From Bidens hawaiensis (Eukaryota; Streptophyta; Magnoliopsida; Asterales; Asteraceae): 64,000 nt of DNA. A program made the translations under genes and the position numbers. The notes beneath the pieces are model-generated. The model worked only from the letters and a program-made list of their open reading frames with translations, was not told where the DNA came from and did no database searches. The DNA lies in NCBI GenBank assembly GCA_021521415.1, contig JAIQDT010000188.1, positions 1,054,001 to 1,118,000 on the forward strand, in the 5' to 3' direction. Positions 12,906 to 24,160 of this stretch are shown piece by piece; position 1 is the first letter of the stretch, and the number at the start of each line of letters is the position of its first letter.

Positions 12906-15164
12906 TGTCACACCCCAACCTACGGCGAAAATGTCGGGGCGTGAACTGATTGTCACAGCTCTCAAGGTACTAACATGCAAATTGATAATTAACAATATCT
13001 ATTTAATTTATTTAAATGAAACAACTACAGTTAAGTACATTAAGTATAAAGAAACTACAACAAGGATTAATTAAGTTTGTATCCTAAAAGGCATCTCTAT
13101 GTGATCTTCATCTTGCCAAACAACCAAGATGATAACCTGCAAATGCGTAAAAAATATATTTTTTTCAACAACACATGTTGAGTGATTAAACACCAGTTTA
13201 AGACACAAGAGTAATAATATATAATAAATAAAGAAATATGCAAACTGTTCCTGTGAGATAAACAGTTAAACCATAGCACATACACAAACAATCAACCATA
13301 AAGTAAGGGCTAAATCGTTGCCATGCGAATGGGCATTGGTTACCAAAAATGAGGTGTCGGTGAAACCATTGTCAATGTGTCGGACACCGGCCACTACGAT
13401 GGTCGTATGATCATACTAGATTGAGATACATTGGACCTCTCCGAATGCGGTTTAAATAAAGCAAGTAAACAAATAGCAAGTTAGGCATAAACTGATATAC
13501 ACACAAGGATTAAACAGTTGCGGTTTTGTATACTAGATAAATAGATAAATACTATAAATACGCATAAGTCCCCAAAAGGATTTAAGGGGAGTGATTACTC
13601 ACCTGATCAGATGAACAAAATACAAATGAGGATGATGCGAGAAAGATGAACCCTTCGGTATATACCATTAAGGATTTCTAGTTAAATAATATGAATTAAT
13701 TATTAATGATATAACATATTTTAATGAATTAAGATGTCGATGTGATTTGAATTATGACGGGGATTAGGATGTTTATTAATTGATTGATGGGTTTCTATTG
13801 TTATTATTAAATCAATATTATTAGTTATCATGAATTCGCGAGATTATTAACTTAAATATTTATATATACTAGTAATATACAATTTATAAATAAAACGTCT
13901 TATATAAATATTAAATAAATAAAGGTTTAAATAAATATTGCAATTATATTAATAATTATGACTCGTAATATATTAAATACTTTAATACCCACGTTAAAAT
14001 ATATATTAATTGTATAATATGTATCTTGAAATATTTAACGAAAATCTAATTTAACTTTACACATATAAATATTATTAATACGTTTAAAATACAATTGTTA
14101 CAATTTTTAAAGAATGATATATATATAGCAACTTTATAGAAGCGTTCAACGATGAGAAAACATGAATATAAGGTGTCGGTTATATAAAAATAATATTAAT
14201 TTATGTTTTTTATTATTTATAGTTTTATTAATAAGCCGTTAATCGACAAAAAATAAATAAATAAATAAAAATACAAAAGTGGGCTGGCCAAAGCTCGAAC
14301 CTGCGCCCCTAGCCGGTTCACTGAGTTAACTCACACACAAAGAACCAGTTGGACTAGCATGACTACTAGTTAACATCCAGAAACAATAACTTAAATACAG
14401 AAGTAGATTCATCCCTAAACTGATTATAAAACCCTAATTAAGTAATTAATCAAATTACTTATCATTGGTTTAATTAACCTTAGGGTTAATGGAACTGGAT
14501 TATATACGAACTCGTTTCATGTATCACTTACCTGGAACGATGAACAAACGATGATGAACGATGGCTTGACGGCCAAAGATAGGTTTAGAAACACTAGTAA
14601 CAGGTTAAAATAATTCAATTGCCTCCACAGTAAGGTCCGCGAGGTTGCAAGGATGCTATGGACGAGTTTAATTGGATTATGAATTAGTCTAGGTAGTTAA
14701 ATACAAAGAGGGTAAAGCCGGTTTCGCAAAGTTCGTAAAAACGATCATTATATGATTCAATTACTTAATTGTGTTGGGGATTAGTACGGTTATTATTATG
14801 CAAACGATTCGCAAGAATCAATTTTGTTTAAAATCCATAGATTAAGGAAAAAGCAAGGATCCGGGTCACGAATTGGTCTAGGATACGGGTTTGGTTAAAG
14901 GATATGGGTTATTATATATTAATATATCATATTTGCATATTAGTCCCTGAATTTATTGAGTGGATACAAAGAGGGTTAAAAATTGTGTTTAGGGTGAAAT
15001 ATGTATACATATCAAAGTTATTTTGATAAATTAAATAAATTTATATAATTAACAAAATAATAAAATATTAATGTCTCGATAACTTCATTGATTAAAGTTA
15101 CCCGATAACTATAACGGGTCGGATATTGGTATAAATAAATTAAACGAAAACCCGAGTTGTTACA
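12906..15164 (+). mobile_element. Solo LTR (2259 bp), TSD GCCTC
   Basis: Starts TGTCACACCCCAACC and ends GAGTTGTTACA, that is TG...CA. It is flanked by GCCTC at 12901-12905 and again at 15165-15169. Removing it rejoins the two halves of the Athila ORF1-like frame. There is no gag, pol or primer site inside, so this is a solo LTR left by LTR-LTR recombination. Relatives lie at 6150-7667 and 34130-34293. A box resembling tRNA promoter elements sits at 14281-14365. Confidence 0.9.
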
Positions 15165-15169
15165 GCCTC

Positions 15170-15848
15170 TGTTAACCAAAACTCTCGATCCCGCTGTGCC
15201 CCCAGAGTATAGCCTCGAAAGCTTTGTAAGAACTCGGGAGTCTTAACCTCCTTCCGAGTATAATAACTCGTAGCCACAGCAAAGTCTGGGACCAACATCA
15301 CATACACGTGTCGTCCAAGTGAGAACGATACGACATGTGGCTCGGAAAAATCGGTGGCCGTGAATCGAAAAGTAGAATAGAACTCACATGTGAGCTCGAC
15401 GTATGGAATCGAGTCACACGCGAGCACCTGTGCCCACCGAGCTGATATCTGGTCCTGCACTCTGGCCTCTACCTCCAGGGTACCCAACAATCCCCAATAT
15501 AAAGTCCTATGCCTAATGAGCTGCATACCTCAAATCCTAGTCAGCCTAGCATACTCATCGTTCAGAATGCCGAACTTGAGCACCATATAATATGTGCGTC
15601 GTTCGTAACTGACAATCTCCTATCGCTCAATGTCCGGAGTAATCGGCAACTTCGAACCATCATACTAAAAACGCGAGGTGGCCTCTGGGGCTGCGCAATG
15701 AATCGGTGTGGCTCAGGATCTCCCTGAGAAGCAGCAATGGGGCCACGACGGCCCGCTCCCTCGGGTCGAGGCCTGGACCTCTTGCGCTCAGGGGGGGGGG
15801 GGGGCTGGAATATCCTGGAATTTCAGACATATCTGTAAAATCAAACAT
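15170..15848 (-). pseudogene. Athila ORF1-like ORF, N-terminal part (broken)
   Basis: The frame at 15170-15526 encodes about 118 residues including RTLYWGLLGTLEVEARVQDQ and a hydrophobic VVSFSLGRHVYVMLVPDFAV run. It is continuous with the C-terminal part at 12900 once the solo LTR is removed. The frame at 15660-15848 gives a Pro-rich start and contains a 14-G homopolymer at 15791-15804, a likely slippage or sequencing problem. A further break separates the two frames. The assignment rests on the downstream half and on position after integrase. Confidence 0.55.
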
Positions 15849-16845
15849 TTAAGTTAGATATGTCAACTACAAACCGTCGCGACGACCGTATAGCATTTCG
15901 GTCGCGGTCGTCCCACATAATAAAATAATATTAAAATAATAATAATAAATAAAAACGAAAAATTCAGGGACACACTGTACAATATTTATAAAACTAGATT
16001 GTCCCACCCAAATGGAGATTGAGTACAGGAGGACAATCAATAATCATTTCAATCTCAAACTACAAGTTATCCCCATGACCTGATTAAATACTTAAACAGA
16101 TATTTATGACTCGAAATAATAGACGCATGACTCGAACAAATAACCAAACTGACTCACCGTCTCGAATAACGTGCAAACAAACAATTCCCAAGTCGGCAAA
16201 ACAAATAATTAGGTGACATGTCGGGTTTGTGATATAAAATATTAATAAAATATTCTTAGTTTACGTTCAAAAATATCGTTTAATTCCGAAATTTCACCAT
16301 CATAAAATAATAATAAAATAATGATATTCAAATTTTTGAACTAAAAAACCCGACTCATCACCACCTACGTTTAGCAACCCCGACAATCAAGTTTGACAAA
16401 CTATAATAACCAAACCACCAAACTAACCCGCCAACCTTGCAAAAAATTGACATCGCGAACTTACTCAGAACCAAATAAACCCAACCACCCGAAACCCGCA
16501 TACCGATAAAAATTCAACCCGGCATAATAACATAATACAAATTACATACCTCGATGTCGGGTCTAATGAAAATAATAATAATGAACGGTGGTGGACTGTG
16601 GAGTCAAATGGTCTGTGACTGGCGGACGGCAGTGGTGGTGACAGTAGTGGTGGATGGTGATGGTGATGTTGAACGGCAGTGGTGTTGGTTGTGGACGGGG
16701 ACGTGAAGGTGGGTGAATAGTGGTGATATGATGGTGATGGTGACGACGGTGGTGGAGTGGTGGCAAGTGGATGGTAGTCGGACAGATGATGGTTGGAAGT
16801 GGAGATTATGGCCGGTGACGATGGTTATGTGGTGGTGGTTGTAAT
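15849..16845 (-). mobile_element. Noncoding internal part of element B, GTG-rich
   Basis: Between integrase and the third ORF. 15850-16560 shows no coding signal. 16560-16845 is dominated by degenerate GGTGGT/GATGGT triplets whose His-rich frames are artefacts of the repeat. Confidence 0.5.
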
Positions 16846-16847
16846 GA

Positions 16848-16884
16848 GGAAGAAGAAGAAGAAGAAGAAGAAGAAGAAGAAGAA
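16848..16884. repeat. (GAA)n microsatellite
   Basis: About 12 GAA units in a row. The Ser-rich minus-strand frame across it is a repeat artefact. Confidence 0.9.
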
Positions 16885-16914
16885 TAGGCAGTTATATTAA
16901 CTTTTTTCAGATCA

Positions 16915-17135
16915 CCCATGACCCATCGCGATACACGATGGGTTAAATGCACATGGGTAGCGTATCGCGACCCAATTCTATTGCAATTAGGGTTTGGACC
17001 CCATCGTGATACGCGATGAGTATGGAAGGACGTCATCGCGTATCGCGATGACGTCATAATGTCAGAGAAGCCTATCTCCATCGCGATACGCGATGGAGCT
17101 GTGGAAAAGGCCATTGCGTATCGCGATAGGCTTTT
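16915..17135. repeat. Cluster of CCATCGCGATACGCGATGG palindromes outside an LTR
   Basis: At least six full or partial copies of (C)CATCGCGATACGCGATGG or its reversed core GCGTATCGCGATG occur in 220 bp. The same motif occurs in the element B 3' LTR (9735-9865). The frame 17059-17484 on the plus strand is a by-product. Confidence 0.85.
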
Positions 17136-17468
17136 TTTACAGAAAGTTCGCCCAAAAGCGGGTCCGGACATTTTCCGAGCCGACCACTTTTCGCCATCCC
17201 GACATCACCCTGAACACGTTTCCGAACTCAAAACATACTTTTCGTACATGGAAAGACGTGTAATTGACCAAACTCTTATCGAACTTCATGAAATTCCAAA
17301 TCTCTCAACAAGCTTCCCCACACTTGATGTTTGCTACACAAAACTCAAGACAACAATCAATACAAAACTCAACAAAATGAAAACAAAATGGACAGACACT
17401 TACAAACCCCAGGTTGACTCCCGTAAGCGCTGGATTTCATGTCTACAGCTCGACAATGCCTTGAACAC

Positions 17469-19080
17469 TCAATTGTCTTCATAAATCGGTGAGGTCACAC
17501 TGAAACTCACCAATTCCTTGTCTGTATTGTGAATGTCCTTCATTTCCAAATATGGCTGCAATCTATAGCCATTCACCACTTGCCTCGCATGGTTATAAAA
17601 ATCTTCAATCTCATATTGACCATGGTTTCCAACTCTAATAACCAAATACGGGCCCGTCCACTTACTTTTCAACTTACCGGGAAAAACCTTCATTCTCGTG
17701 TTGTATAACCAAACCTTTTGTCCAACTTCAAAGTTCTTTAACCGAATATTAGCATCATGAACTTTCTTCATCTTTGACTTGTAAGCGGATGAACAATCGT
17801 ATGCTTCGTCCCTTAAATCCTCAATTTCACACAAAGCCATCTTCCTTGCCTTACCTCTGTCATCATAGTTTATATTAACCTGTTTAGTAGCCCAATATGC
17901 TCTTTGTCACAATGAAACTCACCGATTCCTTGTCCATATTGTGAATGTCCTTCATTTCCAAATATGGCTTCAATCTATAGCCATTCACCACTTGCCTCGC
18001 ATGGTCATCAAAATCTTCAATCTCATATTGAACATGGTTTCGAACTCTAACAACCAAATACGGGCCCGTACACTTACTTTTCAACTTACCCGAACTTCAT
18101 TCTCGTGTTGTATAACCAAACCTTTTGTCCAACTTCAAAGTTCTTTAATCGAATATTAGCATCATGAACCTTCTTCATCTATGACTTGTAAGCGGATGCA
18201 TAATCGTATGCTTCATCCCTTAACTCTTCAATTTCACACAAAGCCATCTTCCTTGCCTTACCTGCATCATCATAGTTCATATTAACCTGTTTAGTAGCCC
18301 AATATGCTCTTTGTGCAATTTCTACCGGTAAATGACAATCCTTTCGATACACAAGTCTATAAAGGGTGGTTCCAATCGACGTTTTATAAGCGGTTCGGTA
18401 GGCCCATAGAGCATCGGTCAACTTGGTTGACTAATCCTTTCGGTCCGCCGAACTGTTTTTGTAAAATCTGTTTAATTTGCCTATTAGACACCTCAACTTG
18501 TCCACTTGTTTGTGGATGGTAAGGTGTGGCAATTCTATTATCAACACTGTATCGTTTAAGCAATTTTCCAAACTTAAAGTTTTTGAAATGAGATCCCCCA
18601 TCACTTATGATGGTTCGGAGGAACTCCAAATCTACAAAAATATATTACTTTGCATAAAATTATAAACGACTGTGAGATCATTCGTCCTTGTGGCTATCGC
18701 CTCAACCCATTTAGACACATAGTCGACGACCACTAGGATGTATAAATTACCGTGCGAATTTGGGAATGTGCCCATGAAATCGATCCCCAAAATATCAAAA
18801 ATATCAACTACAAGGACCGGGTTCGAGGGAATCTCATCCCTCTTAGAAATGCTCCCAAGTTATTGACACTTTAAACAGTGTGTCGTGAACTCGTGAGGAT
18901 CCTTTAACAATGATGGCCAAAAGAAACCACTCGTAAGGATTTTTCTAGCTGTTTTTTGGCCACTAAAGTGACCCCCACACTCGGACGAATGTGCGTGTTC
19001 CAACACCGATTTGACATCCTCCTCGGGTATGCATTGTCTGATCATCTTATCTGCACCAATCTTGAACAGGTCCGGGTCAT
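17469..19080 (-). pseudogene. Gypsy integrase of element B (broken)
   Basis: Read on the minus strand. 19080-18860 gives the zinc-binding region: DPDLFKIGADKMIRQ, then HAHSSECGGHF and CLKCQ, an HHCC arrangement. 18629-18384 gives part of the catalytic core with ISDGGSHF (second Asp) and [13 protein letters not shown] (catalytic Glu). 18421-18179 continues with the WAYRTAYKT block. 17840-17469 has the C-terminal KSKWTGPYLV (GPY) motif. Integrase inserts retrotransposon cDNA into chromosomes. The stretch 18630-18860 has several stops, and the C-terminal part is duplicated in tandem, so the frame cannot be functional. The upstream end is cut by the solo LTR at 19081. Confidence 0.85.
17494..18312. 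repeat. 412-bp tandem duplication in integrase C-terminus
   Basis: Unit 1 is 17494-17905 and unit 2 is 17906-18312. They run in register from GTCACA(A/C)TGAAACTCACC to CAATATGCTCTTT with few substitutions and one short indel (near 17680/18087). Both encode the GPY motif on the minus strand. Confidence 0.9.
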
Positions 19081-20980
19081 TGATGTATACAAAAATATAC
19101 ATCTTTTTAGCATCAAATAATCTCTAAAAACTGCAACTTCTGTCGTATAATATTGTTAAAATAACTACTTATCATGTTAAAATATATTTTCAGGTGAATC
19201 CAATCCTCTAACGAAGAAACGAATGAAAAAACCGAAGAAAAACCAAAGAAAACAGCAAAACATGGGGCTGTGCTTCAGGAAACATGGGGCTGTGCTTCAG
19301 GAAACATGGGGCTGTGCTTTCAGGAAACATGGGGCTGTGCTTTTGGAAACACGAGGCTGTGCTTTTTGGAAACACAGGGCTGTGCTTTTGGAAGCACGGG
19401 GCCGTGCTTCTGGTCACTTTTCAGAAAAGACAAAATAGTGAACAGCTGGACACGGGGCCGTGCTTTTGGAAGCACGGGGCCGTGCCTACCTTCCAGAAAC
19501 GACAAGAAGAATTGAGCACATGTCACTAAAAACCACGGGGTCGTGCCTACCAACCACGGGGCCGTGGCCACGTCATAGAAAAGACAAAACAAATCTGGCA
19601 CATGTCATAAAAATGCACGGGGGCGTGCTCATCAAGCGCGAGGCCGTGCCTCACTCTCCAGAATGCCTATAAATTGTGGCTCATGTTGCACTCATTTGGG
19701 GTGCCTTGAAAAGAGTCCTATCCAGTTTTCACTTATAAAAACATACACTAACACTCTCATTGAAGATTTAGTGAAGAGTTTGAAGGCTTGGAGGTCATCA
19801 CCATTAACCATCATCATCAACCATCATTACCATCATTAAGAAGGAAGATTCATCTACAATTGGTTAGATTATTCCAAGTTTAATCATGTATTTGTTATCA
19901 TCATTCATCTTAATGTTTATCATCGTGCTCATTATAAGCTAAACTCCTTTTACCATCTAAAATCTATGAAGAAGCTTTGTTTTGCTTGATAATTATACAA
20001 AACATGTGGTGTAGTCTAGTAAAGTACATGGTTATATTACAATTATCTTTTGATGGGAAATTTTTCACCATCTTAAATCACTAATTCAAAGTTGGTGGTT
20101 GTCAATTATATTGGCAATCGTTCATGATCGATTCATGTTCTTGAAAGATAGAAATACTTTGATACATTATCGAAACATGGATCCTTATATTGTACTTAGA
20201 AATGATGAGATATAAGTTATGATGTATTTCTCTAAATCTCGGTAATCCGAAAATGGCTTTGCTTAGGATATCAAGCTAGTTAAAGAAATCATATGTTAAT
20301 GGAATGTGTAATTATAACCTACATAAATCAACCAAGGGGAGGTTGTGTGAGTTAACTACAACCACCCGAAGTTGTTAGAATTGGTATTTGAGAAATTGAA
20401 GTCAATCCTAATCTTTCTACTTTACGAAACTACTTGCCAACTTAAATTGACATCATTGAGATGATATGACATTAGGAAAGGATGGACTTTAAAATGCGCA
20501 TGTTATCTCCTTAGTGCCAAAGATGCTCACTTAAGGTTTAAGGAGCTATCTATCATATATTGCTACGGCAAGTTTAACACATGTTTAAATATTAATTATC
20601 AATGCTAAAATGGAGTTGATTCTTGATCTTAGATGGTAACCTTCGCATAATTGAACAACTCGTTTAGAATCTCTTGTCTTGGTCACCTATATATTATATA
20701 TAAGTATTTATATATTATAAAAAGTTCAAAAATTAACCCCAAAAATTATTAAAACCTCCGATTAAAGTAAAACAACGATTTATCGTTATAAACATTTGTG
20801 TCCACGGATCGATACTTGGTTCTTACCAATACTATTCTTCATATACGATAGGTACACTTGCCTATTTTGTGTGTGTTTAGTCTTTGTAGAAATCACTTTT
20901 ATAAATTTAAAACACGATCTTGTGCAAAAGAAAATCATTCCATCCTTCTATATTTTATACCACACGCACACAGCACATCA
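19081..20980 (+). mobile_element. Solo LTR (1900 bp), TSD GTCAT
   Basis: Begins TGATGTATAC and ends GCACATCA. GTCAT stands on both sides (19076-19080 and 20981-20985). Excision restores the join between the RNase H side (ending AKQYFWDD) and the integrase side (starting DPDLFKIG). A TATA-like CTATAAAT at about 19668 lies downstream of the repeat cluster and indicates plus orientation. Nothing coding is inside, and no primer site or second LTR is seen. Confidence 0.9.
19254..19660. repeat. 22-bp tandem array grading into CACGGGGCCGTGC palindromes
   Basis: From 19254 to about 19410 there are seven units of 22-23 bp, core AAACATGGGGCTGTGCTT, that drift toward AAGCACGGGGCCGTGCTT. Single palindromic copies follow near 19450, 19475, 19540, 19557, 19617 and 19640. 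Both strands stay open because the unit lacks stops. The array lies in the U3 part of the solo LTR, upstream of its TATA-like box. Confidence 0.9.
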
Positions 20981-21840
20981 GTCATCCCAAAAGTACTGTT
21001 TAGCTTGGGACATCAAGTTCTTCTTCTTCTTCTTCTCCTTGGCCAATGCTCCGGTATATCACCTAAAACTTTAAAATTAAAAATATGAGCAAACCAGGGA
21101 TTCTGTGTGACTGCCAAGATGTGCTCATCCGGGAAGGACTCGTTAATGAGCCCGTCCTTGTCTCCATCTTCCACCATAATTTGGGACAAGTGATATGCAA
21201 CAATATTTTCACTTTCTTTCTTATCCCGAATCTCTAGATCAAATTCCTGCAGTAGTAAAACTCATCTTATGAGTCTCGGTTTTGCATTCTTTTTGTCCAC
21301 AAGGTACCTAACTACAGAGTGGTAAGAATAAATAATAACTTTACTCCCCCAAATATAAGACCGGAATTTATCTAGAGCATATAGTACTGCTAGTAACTCC
21401 TTCTCGGTTGTTGTGTAATTCAATTGAGCATCGAGAGTATTTTACTTGCATAGTATATGGCAACGAGTTTCTTGTCAACCCGTTGACCAAAAACAGCCAC
21501 GACCGCATAATCACTTGCATCACAAATTATTATAAAAGATAAATTCCAATATGGTGATTGCAAGATTGGGGTTTCAACCAATTTCAATTTCAAAATATCA
21601 AAGGCTTTAGCACATTCATCATTAAAGTCAAACGGGGCATCCTTTAGCAATAAATTACATAAGGGTTTAGTGATATCACTAAAACCTTTAATAAATCATC
21701 TGTAAAACCCGGCATGCCCCAAAAATGATCTAATGCCTTTGACATTCGTGGGATGAGGTAGAGTAGAATAACTTGAACCTTAGCTCGGTCCACCTCAATC
21801 CCACGTCTCGACACAACATGGTCCAAAACAATCCCCTATT
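20981..21840 (-). pseudogene. RNase H and RT thumb region of element B (broken)
   Basis: Minus strand. 21826-21644 encodes the segment after the RT palm (VVSRRGIEVDRAKVQVI). 21650-21420 gives LKDAPFDFNDECAKAFDILK, then SFIIICDASDYAVVAVFGQ, the start of the plant gypsy RNase H. Reading continues to about 21100 with [20 protein letters not shown] and PRLIRWVLLLQEFDLEI. The conserved D of the usual DHSAL motif is Y here (YSYHSVV), so one catalytic acidic residue appears lost. It ends at the solo LTR insertion. Confidence 0.8.
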
Positions 21841-22568
21841 GGACCATAAAATGGCCCTTCTCCCAACTAAGAACCAAGTTCGTTTCAACACATATTTTCA
21901 ATACTCTTTTGAGTTGATTTAAACATGCCTTGAAAGATGTGATGAAAATCGAAAAATCATCCACGAAAATTTCTAAAGACTCCCCCACCATATCGGAAAA
22001 AAATACTCATCATCCATCTTTGAAAGGTGAGAGAGGCGTTACATAGCCCGAATGGCATTCTCATAAATGCGAATGTGCCATACGGGCACGTAAACGTAGT
22101 CTTCTCCTGATCTTCAGGATGAATAGCTATCACGTTATACATGGAATACCCGTCTAAAAAGCAATAAAATTTTTGACCAGATAGCTTTTCAACAAATTGA
22201 TCGATAAACAGAATCGGAAAGTGATCTTTCGATGTTGCCGCTTTCAGTTTCTGAGAATCAATACAAATACGCCACCCGGTTACCGGTCGGGTGGCGACCT
22301 CGTTACCTGAGTCGTCTCTAACGACTTGGATGCCCGCTTTTTTCGGTATTATCTTGTCATCGACCGGAGAATTATTTCCATGTGTGAAAACATTAATACT
22401 GAACTTACGGTTACCAAATGCTATATCAACAGTTCCATTTCTACAATTAATGCTGGCATTTGCAGTAGCCAAAAATGGCCTACCGAGGAAAACCGTGGGT
22501 TGTTTGGTCCTTTCTCCCGAAACATAATCGAGGACCAAAAAGTCAACTGGAAAGTAAAAATCTTCCAC
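21841..22568 (-). pseudogene. Reverse transcriptase palm of element B (broken)
   Basis: The minus-strand frame 22568-21957 starts in the tail of the protease region (LVLDYVSGERTKQPTVFLGR) and runs into the RT: RICIDSQKLKAATSKDHFPI, FYCFLDGYSMYNVIAIHPED, then CPYGTFAFMRMPFGLCNA. The FVDD catalytic box follows near 21960 in another frame, so a frameshift lies at about 22000. This is the element's polymerase; several breaks make it non-functional. Confidence 0.88.
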
Positions 22569-22573
22569 CTTGG

Positions 22574-23008
22574 CAATAACGTCAGTTAGTATCCCCCGAG
22601 GAAGTTTCAGTGTCTGGTCAGCTAAGACAGCCGTGGTGGCGGCTGCCCGAAGTGGACCGAAGTCATACTGATCATATAGACTTCTTGGAGAATACTAATG
22701 CTAGCTCCAAGGTCTAGAAACGCCCATGTCATTTTAAAATCACCCACTTGAATGGGTATAATGGGCGTTCCCGGACCTTGTAACTTGTGTGGAGGAGCAC
22801 CCAAAAGAATTGCACTCACATTGTCTGTAAAATCAATCTGTTTGGGAATCTTATGACTCCTCTTTTGTGTGCACAATTCTTTCAAGTACTTTGCATAGGC
22901 AGGAATCTGTTTATGGCATCTAGAAGGGGAATATTAATTTTAACTTGTTTAAACATTTCCTACATTTCTTTTTGTTGTGGCCCCCTTTGGGATGCCATTT
23001 TCGCCTTA
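22574..23008 (-). pseudogene. Aspartic protease of element B (broken)
   Basis: The frame 22885-22622 (minus) encodes QIDFTDNVSAILLG, then TPIIPIQVGDFKM and the active-site loop FLDLGASISIL. A frameshift just after it moves the reading to the frame continuing at 22568. DLGA instead of DTGA is usual in plant Athila-like proteases. Upstream it runs into the insertion point of element A. Confidence 0.75.
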
Positions 23009-23013
23009 GATGG

Positions 23014-24146
23014 TGACGTGAGGTCGAAGACTCACTAAAAAATAAACCGATTACAACTATTAGATAGTGATAAGCGGGTATCGAACACAGGGTGTTTGTG
23101 GAAAATGTATTACTAAGTAGCTTTATAATTAAACTAAATTAAACTAAGTGCAAAAGTAAATTCAAATATTTGGTTGTTTGGTTTTGATTAACAAAAAGAA
23201 CTAAAGCAATTAAACGAGTTTTAATCAATATGAAAAATATGCCTTCCATCGGTTTCAGGTTTCCATGATTGTTACAGTTAATGTTTAACTGAGATGAACA
23301 ATAGACAAAGTTCGTGTTTATGTAAACGATTGCGATAATTGAAGATCAAGTACTTGGATTATACAACGCAAGGTACTCACTCAAAAACCAATTAGTTTAT
23401 CCAACCCTAAATCCCTCTCGATTAATCTCGATTACATACAAAACCAATAACTGACGGTTTAGAACACAAAATCGATAAACTAACAATCTATCAACCAATA
23501 CATAAACACCATAATAATTTACTCAATAAGATCAAACTATTATCTCAGAAATTGCATAAACATTCAATCAACATTCATAAAGAAACCTTACAATCCGAGG
23601 GAAAACACAAAGAGAATTAGCCAAGCATGATCCGGTTCATCATCCCTTCGATTGTAGTAATCATACGAATTAAAACACCAAATCAACAATTGGAATCACC
23701 AAACTATTGTTCTTGGACCAAAAAATCGCCCCTAGGTCGTTCCAAAGTGTTAGATAGATGAAAAGACACCCAAAAACGGAATAAAAACAAGTATTTTCGG
23801 CATTCACAGCTCCCCACCGTGACCCACGGTGGTCTCCACGGTCTCCAGAATGCCACGGTACGGTGTAAACTGTCGTTTTTGATCAGTTGGACCGTGGCCC
23901 ACGGTCCAGACCGTGGCCCATGGTGGAGCTCTTTCTCATTTTCTTGTTTTCTTCATATCTTTCTCGTTTCAACTCCGTTTTCTTCATCGTTTTCGCCCAC
24001 GTTCTCGTGATTTCATCCTCTATCTCCTCATACCTGCAAATAACCACACATCAGTAGTTATCTTGTTCCCATGAAATTAACACTTAATACATAGATTTTT
24101 ATATCATTTAAGCACACTTACGGGTCATCCTCCGATGCACCCGTCA
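23014..24146 (-). mobile_element. 3' LTR of element A (1133 bp)
   Basis: Minus strand: starts TGACGGGTGCATCGGAGGAT at 24146 and ends CCTCACGTCA at 23014. It is nearly identical by eye to the 5' LTR at 28969-30090. A polypurine tract, AAGTGTGGGGATG, precedes it (24147-24160). The target duplication GATGG is at 23009-23013. Confidence 0.93.
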
Positions 24147-24160
24147 CATCCCCACACTTA

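Noticed and set aside
16563..16766. His/Pro-rich minus-strand frame
   Set aside because: Product of a degenerate GTG/GAT triplet repeat.
17059..17484. 141-codon plus-strand frame
   Set aside because: Antisense to the 3' end of the integrase region and across the palindrome cluster; no domain recognised.
19254..19410. CRISPR-like regular repeat
   Set aside because: Units are directly adjacent without unique spacers, in a plant LTR.
19223..19672. Several overlapping 60-90 codon frames on both strands with repeated KHGAVL / WGCAF words
   Set aside because: They arise because the 22-bp tandem unit contains no stop codon in most frames; the DNA repeat explains them completely.
22700..22720. DLGA instead of DTGA in the retroviral-type protease
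   Set aside because: DLGA is usual in plant Athila-like elements, so it is not a sign of inactivation.
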